A stretch of DNA of 64,000 nucleotides from Luidia sarsii (GCA_949987565.1 OX465113.1:6942551-7006550), one strand, 5' to 3'; positions 45,117-56,074 are shown, counted from the stretch's first letter. The notes: generated by a model not told the origin, from the letters alone. Translations and numbers: made by a program.

Positions 45117-45268
45117 AGAGTAGCACCGCACCAAGGAGGTGGGCTCGGCGAGGCCGCACTACCAAGATAAGTAACCTGACAAATAAGTATGTATTTAAGT
45201 ATGGTGGTAAAGAGGCTCACCAAAAGGTCGCTTGGATGAGTCCCTTGACCGGGCATGGGTGGCCGGCC

Positions 45269-45900
45269 TCAAGTCGACTGCGTTGCTGTGTCAAGGACAG
45301 CCAGCCCATGGGAGTGGTCCCCTTGCAAGACATCGCTGAGGTAGCAAGAAGTGAAAGTCGAAGGGGATTTCCAGCATGCTGCTTTACAAATGTCTGTTAT
45401 CGAAATCTCCTTGAAGTAAGCCCAGGAGGAAGACACAGCCCGAACGTCATGAGCCCGGATGTGACGTTTAGTTTTGTCATTCGGTGCAGAAACCCAGTCC
45501 TCATTACCAAACTTGATAGCCGACACTATCCATCTACTTATGGTATCTCTTGAGGCCGGGTGGTAGGGCTTAGTAGAGGTGATGAGGAGCTGCGAAGTTG
45601 TTCCTCTAATCGCCTTCGTCCTATCAATGTACCATTTCAGGGCCCGGACTGGGCACCAGAGTTTATCCGAAGAGGAGGCTGAGTGTGACTGGATTGACGG
45701 GACGAAGATGTCCGGTGGTTGAAAGGAAGGCGTCTGGTTTTTGGTGAGGAACCTGACACCTGGGATGAGGCGTACACCAAGAGGCTCCCATCTAATATGA
45801 CCATCGGCTGTCGGCTGTCGTAGATCTTTCTGGTAGACGGCCGACGGCCCCTGGCGGCCATAGCTGCAGCGTCGAGAGAAAGGCCTGCCTCTCGGAATGA
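45269..45900 (-). pseudogene. DIRS tyrosine recombinase with internal deletion
   Basis: The N-terminal block SLDAAAMAARGRRPSTRKIY is joined near 45,801-45,818 directly to a later block, DGHIRWEPLGVRLIPGV, in another frame. The core-binding domain and the first catalytic arginine (ARRRSEL in the intact copy) are therefore missing. The C-terminal catalytic part survives: KLWCPVRALKWYIDRTKAIR, AHDVRAVSSSW with the HxxR box, and STFTSCYLSDVL with the tyrosine. The junction carries a small CGGCTGT duplication. The normal spacing before HxxR seen here is useful for comparison with the insertion in the third DIRS. Confidence 0.75.
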
Positions 45901-47896
45901 CTGTTGGACAGAGTCCAGCTCGTTAGGTGTAGATGAGCTGGGTCCGGATGCAGGACGTGTGACCTGGGTTGGTAAATGATGTCCGGACGAAGCGGGAGAA
46001 TCAGAGGAGTGTTGACTAGGAGTCTGACCATGCGGGGAAACCACGACTGCCTCGGCCAAAACGGGGCAATGAGGAGGACGCGGCAGCTCTCCTGTTCTAT
46101 TTTGGACAGTACCCTCGGTATTAGAGACAGGGGAGGGAATGCGTATGCCAGAAGTCCTTCCCAAGGGATGCGTAGGGCGTCCGTTCCCCAGGCCTGAGGA
46201 TGGGAATATCTCGTGCAGTACGTGGGGAGCTGGGCATTCAGGTGAGACGCAAAGAGATCCACGTGGGGCCTGTCGAGAACCTGGAACAATGCCCTGACCA
46301 CCTCTGGCTGAAGTGTCCACTCGGTGGGACGCATTGTCCCTCGGGAAAGTGCATCCGCCAAGTTGTTGTTGACACCCGGGATGTGCTCTGCCCGGATTTG
46401 CACCGTGTGTTTGATTGCCCAGTGAAGGAGTTTCCAAGTCAGGACACACAGCCGAGGGGAGCGTGTACCGCCTTGATGGTTGACGTATGCGACTGCTGTT
46501 GCATTGTCTGACCGGATCAGCACTCTCTTGCCGTGGACCAATGGCTGGAAGCGTTGTAGGGCCTCGAAGATGGCCCGTAATTCGAGGAAGTTGATGTGCG
46601 ATCCCTGGAGGTCGGGGCCCCAAATGCCCGAGGCTTGTCTCGGAGGAAGGGAGGCTCTCCAGCCGAGGTTTGAAGCGTCTGTTGTGATCACCAGCTCGTG
46701 CTTTAAAACCTTGAAAGCGGAGCCAGCTGTCAGGTTGCTTCGTATCGACCACCAAGCAAGGTGTTGAAGAACCATGGGCGATGCCGGGATCTTTAGGTCG
46801 ATCGAGTCCTTCTTGGGTTTGAAATGAGCCAGGAGGTGTAGCTGTAAGGGTCTCATGAACAGCCGGCACCAGGGAACGAGGTCCACGAGACTGGCCATCA
46901 GTCCTAGGAGGTGAAGCCATGCTCTGGCACCCGTGTTGCCTTGATTTTGAAACATGGCGACACACTGGAGCAGGTTGTTGACTCGGTCGTTGGTAGGCGA
47001 CGCTATTCCCCTGCGGAGGTCGAGAACTGCTCCGAGGTAGGTTGGCGTCTGCGTTGGCGTGGTTCTCGATTTCTCGTGGTTTATGAGAAAACCGAGGCGA
47101 GACGTCAGATCGTAAGTAGCTCGGGTGGCATGGACGGCCTCGCTTTCGGAGCGGCCCACTATCGGCCAATCGTCGAGGTACTGGAAAATCAGTATGTCGG
47201 AACGGCGGAGTGATGCCCCTACAGTCTTCATGATCCTCGTGAACACCCTCGGTGAGGTGGAGAGGCCGAAGGGTAGGCAGCAGAACTCGAACACCCTCTC
47301 CCTGTACATGAAGCGGAGGTACTTGTAATGATCGGGATGAATAGGAACGTGGAGGTAGGCATCCTAGATGCCCATGCCGGGACGGTGATGGACTGCATCA
47401 CGGTGCGCAGGGTTTCCATCCGAAACCTCTTTGGACGAATGAACCTGTTGAGCGGCTTCAGGTTCAGGATGGGTCTCCACTTCCCTTGTTCTTTCTTGGG
47501 TGTTAGAAAGAAAGTCGACATGAAGCCTCCTTTGTCTTGTGTAGAGACGGGAAGAATAGCTTTCTTCCCAAGGAGGTCCTCTATCTCCGACTCGAGGGAG
47601 CGTTGCTTGGAAGGGTCTGTCGGGATCGTAGTCGGACGAAGCACCATGTCGGACGGCGGGGGATTTGAGAACTCTAATCGGTAGCCGTGAGAGAGCGTGT
47701 CGAGTACCCATCCATCCGAAGTGATGTCTCTCCAGAACCTTGCAGAGCTTTGCAGTCGACCACCAACAGGTTCGGGATTGGTGGCCGTGGACAAAGCGGG
47801 GTAGTCACCGACGCCGCCCCCTAGCCGAGCAGGGGAAACGAAAGGAGTTACTACGTCGAGGTTGGGTATTAGCTGTACGCGGTCGAGGTGGGTCAC
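45792..47896 (-). pseudogene. DIRS pol: RT, RNase H and methyltransferase-like domains, one frameshift
   Basis: The first frame (47,896 to about 47,360) carries GPVGGRLQ-type N-terminal sequence, SEIEDLLGKKAILPV and WRPILNLKPLNRFIRPKRF. A frameshift near 47,360, in the palm, moves to the frame 47,309-45,792. That frame has FGLSTSPRVFTRI, QYLDDWPIVG, an RNase H with TTDASNLGWRA, INFLELRAIFEAL, RSDNATAVAYV and NLADALSRG, and a methyltransferase-like HVDLFASHLNAQ ... WPRQSWFPRM. YLDDWP replaces the usual YLDDWL. Most of the protein is conserved, so this is a fairly young copy. Confidence 0.8.
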
Positions 47897-48915
47897 GTCG
47901 ATCTCGTCCGACGTTGGCTAGTGGAGGTCTGAAGCCCCGGCGAGATGATTGTTGGGGCCGACGGTAGGCAGGTAGGAACCTCCGCTGTCGCTGTATCGGT
48001 CCCGGACCACGCCTTGGCTGAGGCGGTGGCTTGGGAGGTTGTGGGAAGGAGATCTTCTGGGTCGTATCTATCCTTTTAGCTTCGGTCTCCAGGAGATCAA
48101 GGAACTGTCCCGCAAATAGGTCTTTACCAAACATCGGGAGGTTCTGCAGCTTCGTGTTGACAGAGTCATAGGGAATGTTTAGCGCAGAAACCACGTTATC
48201 CCGCCGCGCAGTTGTAGCTCGGAGTGAGATTCGTGTGAACTGTTATAGTCCGATTATCAGTGACTCATCCAGGGTACCCAGAGCCAGGGCGGCAAAGTCC
48301 GGCGAGATGTCAGAGCCCTCCTCACATGCGCGGGCAAGGAACTCAGTAAGGAGAAGCATAAAGGACGTGCATTTAATACCCACTCGGGCAGCAAGGTCCA
48401 CCTGCGAAAACGTAGACTCCATCTGGTTCTTCGTTTTCTCTGGGAAAAGGGCCGCATTGGTTGATTTATGCTTTTCTGCGGCGATTTTGTCTCTAGCTGC
48501 CTCTGGGATCGCTGGTACAGAGAGAAAAGTCTCGAAGTCATCTTGAGGAAAATGAAAGTACTTGTTGGAGCGGATATTACATGGTCGCCATTTCTTTGCG
48601 TTAGCTAGGCGATTCATGGTGTCGACGCAGGCCTTATCCAGGGGGAGCTCCGGAAAAAACCGGCACCGACGTATCAGCCCCCAAGGAGTGTCGTTTAAAG
48701 GACGGACGATCCTGGGTATCTTGCTGCTGTACTGGGGCGGGGAGGCCAAGAACTTGTGCCATTTCCCGTTGCAGTAGGCGGAGTCTTGACTCGGCGGGAG
48801 AAAGACTGCTCAATGATACATGGTCTTCTTCATCGGACAGCAGGTCCCCTCCGTCAGGTGCAGGCGGTCCCGAGTCGATATCGGAAGCCGCTCTTGGAGA
48901 ATAGCGGCCTGCCAC
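47805..48915 (-). pseudogene. DIRS Gag ORF1, frameshifted
   Basis: The frame from 48,915 (MAGRYSPRAASDIDSG) passes by a shift near 48,700 to one carrying DDFETFLSVPAIPEAARDKI, the DIRS Gag block shared with both other copies, and MLLLTEFLARACEEG. A third piece (48,194-47,805) holds LPMFGKDLFAGQFLDLLETE and a basic Pro/Arg-rich tail, presumably RNA-binding. A 71-bp duplication (48,916-48,986 and 49,001-49,071) lies just upstream of the start. Confidence 0.7.
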
Positions 48916-49829
48916 GCCTCACCGAACTACCGTTCGTCCCACCGTAGCTGCCACGCTCTGAAAGGCCGTGCTCACGGGTGTGCAGGGGGGGGGGCGTCAC
49001 GCCTCACCGAACTACCGTTCGTCCCACTGTTGCTGCCACGCTCTGAAATGCCGTGTTCACGAGCGTGCAGGGGCCAGAGAAGCTCGGCGTGTAGTGGCCC
49101 AGCGCTGCGGGAGGGGGCCGGCAGGACTCGTGGCCTTGCGCGCCTACTAACGATGGGGTCACCTGGTCGTGCCTCTCAACCGAAAAAAAGAGTGACCCTG
49201 TCCGTCTGTCGACCCAGCAAGCTGGGGAGTGTGAGCCGGCTAGCACCGCAACCTGCACTACACACTACGGACACCTTGAAGCTACGATGGAGGCAGATGT
49301 AATAGGGTATTGCTGGTCGTAGCCCAACCAACCGTAGGGGGTAATAGTAAGGTCGCACGTCCTATTACCCCACGAAAGCTAGAGAAACAGTATTCCCGTT
49401 CACTCTACTGTTTCCCGCGATCGTTAGCAATCCCTTGCTCGCGCAGTGGCGTGAGTGGGGAGTCGCACCGCGATCACCCACGCCGCGAGCCAACGAATCC
49501 TGACGGTGGTCTCGTGATCTATTAGATAATGCACAGAGAAGCCACGATACACACCAACATGCACATGCACACAAGTCAGAATACAGCAAAAAACACAAGT
49601 AATACGATTTCCACAAAGGAACGATCTTACCAGGATTCCAGGTAAATAACAAGCTTGAATTAGAAGTATACAGTTGATGGCGCTAAGGAAAAAGAGGAAG
49701 ATCATGGCCGCTAGGCATCATGGGAGATGAGGGCACACTACCAGTTGATCAAGAATTTAGCGAATGGCATAATAGTCTAGGGAAATATGCAACTCGTATG
49801 GTAATCTGGGTAGGAGAAGGCAGTAGACC

Positions 49830-50379
49830 CTACAATTTGCACAGAAAGAAAATTATTAATACTCTAGAGGATCAGTCTACTCAGATTATCCAGACTAATT
49901 CACAATATGTAACCATTTATGTAAATGTATTGTAAACATAAATTAATTGCGGTTGTTGGACAACCCAGTTTGAGTAGAACGTGAACGTGTAATTTCCAGC
50001 GCCTGTATTAAAGGGACAGCATACCAGTCTATCCCTAGCTGATGCTACACAGAGTTTACTCAAGTCGCAGACTTTACATACGCCAACCGCAAACGGACTG
50101 GCAGGACACTTCGATAGTACCAAGAGGGCGCTCTTTACCGTGTACATACTTTAGCGGCTTGAGGCACGTCTAATCCTCACGACAGTTCGCTGATTTTTTG
50201 TCGGAATTTTCACAGTTTCGGTCTAGATTTCTCCTGTTTGTGCAATGTAAATGAGTTGAACTTTTCAGATTTGAAATTGGCAGAATTTAATGTACCGCCA
50301 GTGTAAAGTTCACTTAGATCCCAACTACTGGAACGGGAATTGTTTTCTGGGCGCTTTCTAGCGTTGATCCGACCGCCTA
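49830..50379. other. Inner right flank of the large inverted-repeat element
   Basis: No gene is seen. Sequence from about 50,210 upward is weakly inverted-related to 42,330-42,490. The rest shows no recognisable feature. Confidence 0.35.
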
Positions 50380-50746
50380 TGTGATCATGCCCCCCCCCCA
50401 AAAAAAACCAACCATTTATCTCGTTGGCGTACGTTTTTTTTTCCCGTCCATTTAGGCCTTAGGTCGCAAATTGTCGTGCTTTCTCTGCTGATCGTTCGCG
50501 CATCATTCACGAAGAGACGTTCGTATGTTGGACATGTAAACCCTGTCTCCCCCAACTCTCTCCCCACCTAATCTACCCTAAAGAAATTGGGAAGATTATT
50601 ATTATAATTAATTATTTTCTCCTCGGACCTATGGCCCCTTCAGTCGCAAATCGTTGGTAAGAATAAGAAATTGCGGACGTCTTCGCGAAGAATCATTCGC
50701 ACCAAATTGGTCGCGAATGGTGATAATAATTTTGATCAGTACTGTA
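50380..50746 (-). mobile_element. Right terminal arm of the large inverted-repeat element
   Basis: The reverse complement begins TACAGTACTGATCAAAATTA, then ATTCGCGACCAATTTGGTGC and TTCGCGAAGACGTCCGC. Near its inner end it shows GGGGGAGACAGGGTTTACA, CGCGAACGAT and a G run before CATGATCACAT. This is the same order as 36,385-37,230, minus the middle part and the MITE. Confidence 0.75.
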
Positions 50747-50958
50747 TGAGCAGTAGATCATTCCTTTATAGTTTCCTGCCTGAAGAGTACTGTTTTCTGT
50801 TAGATTTAACACGCTAAACTTTGGTTAAAAGATCAACACGTATCCTGTCCATGTAAACCTTTGAACACGCACATTGTTTATGTCCAGTACATGTACAGTC
50901 ATACAGTACATACAGTCATGTACTGTATTTTACATGTACGTGTACAATGTACATACTG
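50747..50958 (+). repeat. About 210-bp direct repeat, right copy
   Basis: Counterpart of 36,175-36,384 in the same orientation, again immediately next to the terminal motif. Its TACATGTAC-rich tail leads directly into the next foldback element. Confidence 0.75.
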
Positions 50959-51012
50959 TACAGTACATGTACAGCACACGTACGTACACTACATGTACAC
51001 GTACAATGTACA

Positions 51013-53172
51013 ATATCGATCGAAATTTTGATAACATTACGGGTAACGATATACGCATATTGCGCTACGCGTACTACGCAAAAATAGCTGCAGAAGAAGA
51101 TTTACTCTGTGGAAATCTGCTTAGCAGAATTGTGCCGTACGCGTATTTGCCAAAATACGCGTTAGCAGCCTCACTGTGCCAGATTACACAAGTCTATATG
51201 CGTAACATTCGCGCTGGTTACGCGTATCAATTGCGTATTCTTTGGAAAGCCGCGATGCGCAGGATCCGCAGGGTGGTCTCCACGCCGGCCACTAGCCAAA
51301 TGCATGGAGGAATCAACGCAGCGCGGCCCAGATCAGAAGGCTTTAAGTAACGGTGCCGAACATTTAACTCTCCACGCTATAGGTTGGCCGAATCCAGCCA
51401 ATAAGACAGCGGTACTTTAATGCAACGTACAGGAGTGCCGACAGTTCCCTTCTTTCTTTGTGTGCACCGCCACGGCTTTTCCATGTCGGCCTCAAAGATT
51501 GCAATAGAAATTCTCTCCCACTCCTGCACGCCCTCCTTCCTGCCCAGTTTTCTGGGGGTGCGGCGGGCTCAACTCTCAACTCTCAATTAAATCCCCCTCT
51601 GATAGAAAGTGGTCAAAATGACTTCAGATGGATGACGTTGACGTGGACTAGGGAAAAAAAGCTTCTACCAATGAAATGGGCGGATTTCTCAGTAGACACT
51701 TTTCAGCTTTTTTTTGGATGGGACTTTTTTTATCAAACCTTTTTGTCGACGTTCGTCAGTCTGCAATCGTGTTCATGCAGAGGTGTTTTTGTACCCATCA
51801 GATGAGGGACCAACATGAACAAGAATAAATGAATAAATGAAAACATTTGACACTGATTTCAATTCAAAAGTAAGTCAGAAGCTATTAAATGCCCAACTAG
51901 GTAACATAAAATGGAAATGATGATGGAAATTAAACGAAAAAAAGGAAATCGGAAGCTATTAAATGCCCAACTATAAAGAGAACAGTGTTAAAATGGAAAT
52001 GATGATGGAAACATTAATGTGGGACAACACAACAAACAATGACGATCCCTTAAAATCTCGGAAATAATATTCACCTCCCGAGGATTAAAGGCCCACTTTT
52101 TAAAGAAAAGAAAGAAAGTAAAAAAAAACCCATCCATGGTTGGTGTGTTGGGCCTCCAGTGCAACTAGAAAGGCAGTAGAATGGATTTCTTTGAGTTTGG
52201 CCGACATTTTCTGGAGGACGTTCACTGCGGGTTCACCAGTCTGACAGGGAGAAAAGTTTCTAGCCAATGAAATGGGCGGATTCATTGTAAAAAGACACTC
52301 CTTAGTTTTCTCCAAGATGGGATTTTTTCCAACCTGTATAGTTGCAGCCATGTTGTGCTATGCGGTTTTCGTTTCGTTTTCTTTTGTTGGTAAACTAACG
52401 GAAACTTCAGAGCCAGGGTTCACGCTATACATGTAGCTAGGCCTACTGTGTTGGGTGTCGGAAGAAACAAACGCTCGGCAGAACCAATAACTCTGATCCT
52501 GTCATTGACTAAGAGTTGGAGTATTTAATTTCTAGTCTACGTCAACGTCATCCATCTGAAGTCATTTTGACCACTTTTTCTAGCAGAGGGGGATTTAATT
52601 GAGAGTTGAGAGTTGAGCCCGCCCGCACCCCCAGAAAACTGGGCAGGAAGGGGGGCGTGCGGGAGTGGGAGAGAATTGCTACCGCAACCTTTGAGGCCGA
52701 CATGGAAAACACAAAGCACACAAAGAAAGAAGGGAACTGTCGGCACTCCTGTACGTTGCATTAAAGTACCGCTGTCTTATTGGCTGGATTCGGCCAACCT
52801 ATAGGGTGGAGAGTTGAATGTTCGGCACCGTTACTTATAGCCTTCTGATCTGGGCCGCGCTGCGTTGATTCCTCCACGCATTTAGCTAGCGGCAGGCGTG
52901 GAGACCAACCCGCTGATCCTGCGCATCGCCGCTTTCCAAAGAATACGCAATTGATACGCGTAACCAGCGCGAATGTTACGCGTATAGACTTGTGTAATCT
53001 GGCACCTTGAGGCTGCAAACGCATATTGTGGCAAATACGCGTACGGCACAATTCTGCTAAGCAGATTTCCACAGTAAATCTTCTAAGCAGAATTGCAGCT
53101 ATTTTTGCGTAGTACACGTAGCGCAATATGCGTATATCATTACGCGTAATGTGATCATAATTTCGATCGGTA
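51013..53172. mobile_element. Foldback-type element with about 640-bp inverted arms
   Basis: Positions 51,017-51,653 and 52,530-53,165 are reverse complements with scattered differences, separated by an 876-bp spacer. The termini read TATCGATCGAAATTTTGATA on the left and GTACCGATCGAAATTATGAT on the complement of the right. They resemble the GTACTGATCAAAATTATTAT end of the 36.4/50.7 kb element. TACATGTAC repeats lie on both sides. The spacer contains a direct duplication (about 51,650-51,760 and 52,236-52,355, sharing CCAATGAAATGGGCGGATT). No transposase is evident. Confidence 0.8.
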
Positions 53173-53300
53173 CTGTACATGTATAGTCCATTAGTTGTAC
53201 ATGTACATTGTACATGTACAATCATTGTACATGTACAGCACATTGTACATGTACAGCACATTGTACATGTACAGCACATTGTACATGTACTAGACATGTG
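53173..53300. repeat. TACATGTAC minisatellite (18-bp units)
   Basis: The unit CATTGTACATGTACAGCA recurs about four times after an initial variant. It is a locally expanded form of the TACATGTAC repeat seen at 36,300-36,385, 50,880-51,010, 54,470-54,620 and 63,940-64,000. Confidence 0.9.
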
Positions 53301-53423
53301 GATCACAACATGTACAGCAATGTTATAGCTAGGGTATTTTTTAGTGTTGGTTCAAATTTCACCAACAAGAAGTCGTTCTCGTGTACGAAGCCTTGCAATT
53401 ATAGCGGCTGTGGTCAAAATGAT

Positions 53424-53540
53424 ATCAACAAAACTTGTATTACATGTACTGTTACCGGTAAATTGAATTGATTAAACAAATTAATTAATTAATTAATTAC
53501 CGGTAATCAAATCAACTTTACTGCAAGTTTTGTTGTTAGT
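53424..53540. repeat. Nested palindrome around TTACCGGTAA
   Basis: TTACCGGTAA occurs at about 53,452 and 53,498 around an AATTAATTAATT core. Outside these, CAACAAAACTTG (53,427) pairs with CAAGTTTTGTTG (53,524). The whole could fold into one long cruciform. A further CAACAAAACTTG lies at 53,582. Confidence 0.6.
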
Positions 53541-54469
53541 CACGTTCAGTGTTTAAATCATTAATAAACAAGTAAAGTGAACAACAAAACTTGAAGAATA
53601 ACGTACATGTTTGAATTTAATGTGCGTGCAATCAGTACATGTGCAATGATTAGTAGACATCTGCCAGCCCTTACAGTTGTTTTCTAACGAATAACTCATA
53701 TTTATTACAGTTATACTAGCGATGTTCTAAGTTTCGCGGTCAACCAAAGTGTATTTTCTAGAATTGTAGAAAATTTGAGAAGGAATTTTTCATCATTTCT
53801 TGAGATATCGGAAGTTGAAAATTGCAAAATCGCTCCGTGCGGCCAGGGTAGATCGAGCCAAAATGACCGTGACGAAAAAGAAAAAAAAATCAAACGCCGT
53901 CCAAATTTGTCAATTTTACCCTCAAATTGAAGCCTGTATTCCCTTTTTTCTATTCATACCACTATTCATACAACAATAATAACAAAGGGAATTATATCAA
54001 ACTACGCAGAAACAACATTCGGAGACAAACAATGAAAGTAGCGTATTACTATTATTGTTTTTAGTTATGACCGATTTCCCTTCGCGACGTTAATGAGGTT
54101 GGCAAGTCTAGGTGTGGTTTCCGCCTCTAGGTAAAGCCATAGTGACACTACAGGAGCAGTCGTGCCGAAACAAGCCTACGCGCGGCACATGTGACATGAC
54201 ACAACACGTCTTTGCACACACAGTATACTGCACAGTGCACATGCACTGCGACCGCAGGGCTTCATACGAGTTACGACTACGATCACGCTGCGCTACTCAA
54301 GCCTGATCGGAACTTCCAGAACTATTAGCGAGATGGTTACGATACAAAAAAGTACAATTTATTTTACTACCGAAACAAGCATTGTTTTTTACCAGGAGTG
54401 GTGGACGGAGATTACCCGTGGTGGTCGGCCCCGTCCACCGCCGACCAGCGTAGCTATAACACTGGTGTA
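53541..54469. other. Unannotated sequence
   Basis: No recognisable gene or mobile element. A 60-codon minus frame at 53,711-53,893 has no motif. Confidence 0.4.
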
Positions 54470-54625
54470 CAGTACTACATGTACATGTCCATCATGTACA
54501 TATGTAATGTATGATGTACATGTAAACATGCATGTGCATGTACCGGTACACAAACTGTACATGTACACATGTACATGTACATGTGTACACATGTACATGT
54601 ACCGTACATGCAATGTACAACAACA
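54470..54625. repeat. TACATGTAC simple repeat tract
   Basis: Dense overlapping TACATGTAC, GTACATGTACA and ACATGTGTACACATG words, self-complementary. Frames crossing it read Tyr/Met/Cys/His-rich on both strands only because of the repeat. Confidence 0.85.
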
Positions 54626-54649
54626 GTATACTACATGTATAAGTTACAG

Positions 54650-54860
54650 TAGTGCTTAAAAGTAAGTACCCATAAACGAACGAGCGAGTACGAGGGGATA
54701 CGTGCGCTGTCGAGGGCCTCGTAAACGCTCGAGCGCACTCGAATAAACTCGCCAGCGCTCGCAGGCGCTCGTAAACCCTCGCTCGATAAGCCCTCGCTCG
54801 AACTCGCTCGAAAGCAGCCTGCGAGCGCTTGCGAGTATTCACTGACCCGCGACCGGCCAG
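54650..54860. repeat. CTCG-rich degenerate repeat, inverted partner at 63,700-63,930
   Basis: Irregular repetition of GCTCG, ACTCGC and CTCGAA words. Its outer edge reads TGCTTAAAAGTAAGTACCC. The reverse complement of 63,908-63,926 reads TGCTTAAAAGTAAGTATCC and leads into the same kind of CTCG-rich sequence. Confidence 0.65.
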
Positions 54861-55677
54861 TTGGGCTCGCCGTGAACAAAGATTGAGCGAACCAACTACA
54901 GATGCACGACCAACTACGGACCAACTCAAACGGAGCGCCGTCATTGCCCCCACGTTTATGTGACGTTTGCGTTGGTAGTTTCATTGTAGGCCTACTTGTT
55001 GACTTGATTATTTACGTTGGGTTCATGTGATCGTTCTGGACGTTAATTTCCTGGTACTGATGTTTTGCACGTTATTTATACAATTATTTAATGAAATGCC
55101 TCTGATGAGTCGATGGCGATTATTCATACTCATAGTGGGTTGTTCACCGACGTCGAATTTGTTCGGACGAGCTCGCATGTGGAATTTCTCAACATTATAC
55201 TGAAACAATTTTTACAAAACTCGATCTCCAACATTATTACCTTACATAATTTTTGTTGAATATCTTATCTCTGGTTTGTGAAAGTTTCAATCCAATACAA
55301 TCAAGTTACGGAGTAAGAAAAAACCGGAAAGGTCACGAATTTATGGGTCTCCACTCCGTTCCCGAGGGCGAACGGCCCGGTAAAAATACCATGTCGAGCT
55401 AGCTCCGCAAGGCTCCCTATGCAGAAGCGGCCGCACGTGTTGCGAAGACCGTACCATTGTGAAAATACAGGGTAGGAAGGGGGGTTAATGGCCTACACTT
55501 TGAGGGGGGGAAAAAATATCGGCCGAAAACCCCGACAAAGGGAACCTTTTAGTGGCATATTGTACGCCATCTGTCTTGTATTTCTTGTTCGTTTAGGTTT
55601 TGATATTGAAAAGTGACATTTTATCCTTCGATTTATGTGATTGTTTGAACGGAAGTTGTGCGTACACCTCTTTGAAA

Positions 55678-55821
55678 ATGGTGTGTTCCAAGCTGACTCC
55701 TGCAGACTTTGACATCCGGGAAATTTACGCCGAAGCTTTGTCAAGTTCCCAGTACTATTGTGCGCTTAACGGATACACCCTGTATCAGGGAACTGACTGC
55801 GGTTTTTTTTATACGCTTTGA
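55678..55821 (+). CDS. Small ORF near the left end of a DIRS element (47 codons)
   Basis: AAAATGGTG is a favourable start. The frame reads MVCSKLTPADFDIREIYAEA, LSSSQYYCALNGYTLYQG and TDCGFFYTL, then TGA. An upstream in-frame ATG at 55,600 exists. Composition is protein-like but no family is recognised. The DIRS insertion begins only about 80 bp downstream, so this could be the first exon of a gene disrupted by it, or a chance frame. Confidence 0.25.
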   Translation: MVCSKLTPADFDIREIYAEALSSSQYYCALNGYTLYQGTDCGFFYTL

Positions 55822-55903
55822 CATGACAAGCGGTTGATAATCGCCCGCAAAATATCGACAGCTAACAGGAAAGCCTTGGCACCCACCTACTGTACATAGG
55901 CAA

Positions 55904-56074
55904 GAATCTCCCCAAATCCATGGGGATTTCCTATTCCATTAAGAAAATACTCACCTCCGATACCTACAAATGCATTTCCAATGCGCATGCGCAAGCTTCC
56001 CGCTGAAGTAAACAAAAGACGCAGTCACCCATATACACTGCACGACCCTCAAAAGCCCATGTGGAACGTCCTTC

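Larger units (their letters stand above)
44801..49829 (-). mobile_element. DIRS-type retrotransposon, damaged, with ITRs and internal complementary region
   Basis: The left end (44,801-44,975) and right end (49,688-49,829) share an inverted core of about 125 bp that includes CTAGACTATTATGCCATTCG. Each end has its own outer extension. The internal complementary region at 45,021-45,116 is a fusion of the complements of the two outer extensions (CCTGATGTGGTCCGAGTC side and GAGAAGGCAGTAGAC side). That is the hallmark DIRS layout for circular-DNA replication. Gag, pol and YR lie on the minus strand, with frameshifts and a YR deletion. Confidence 0.85.

Noticed and set aside
45637..47169. 510-codon frame overlapping the second DIRS pol as a distinct gene
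   Set aside because: It is the -1 frame of pol; only its last few dozen codons encode YR sequence.
54389..54613. Cys/His/Tyr-rich frame as a zinc-finger protein
   Set aside because: It is a translation of TACATGTAC repeats.
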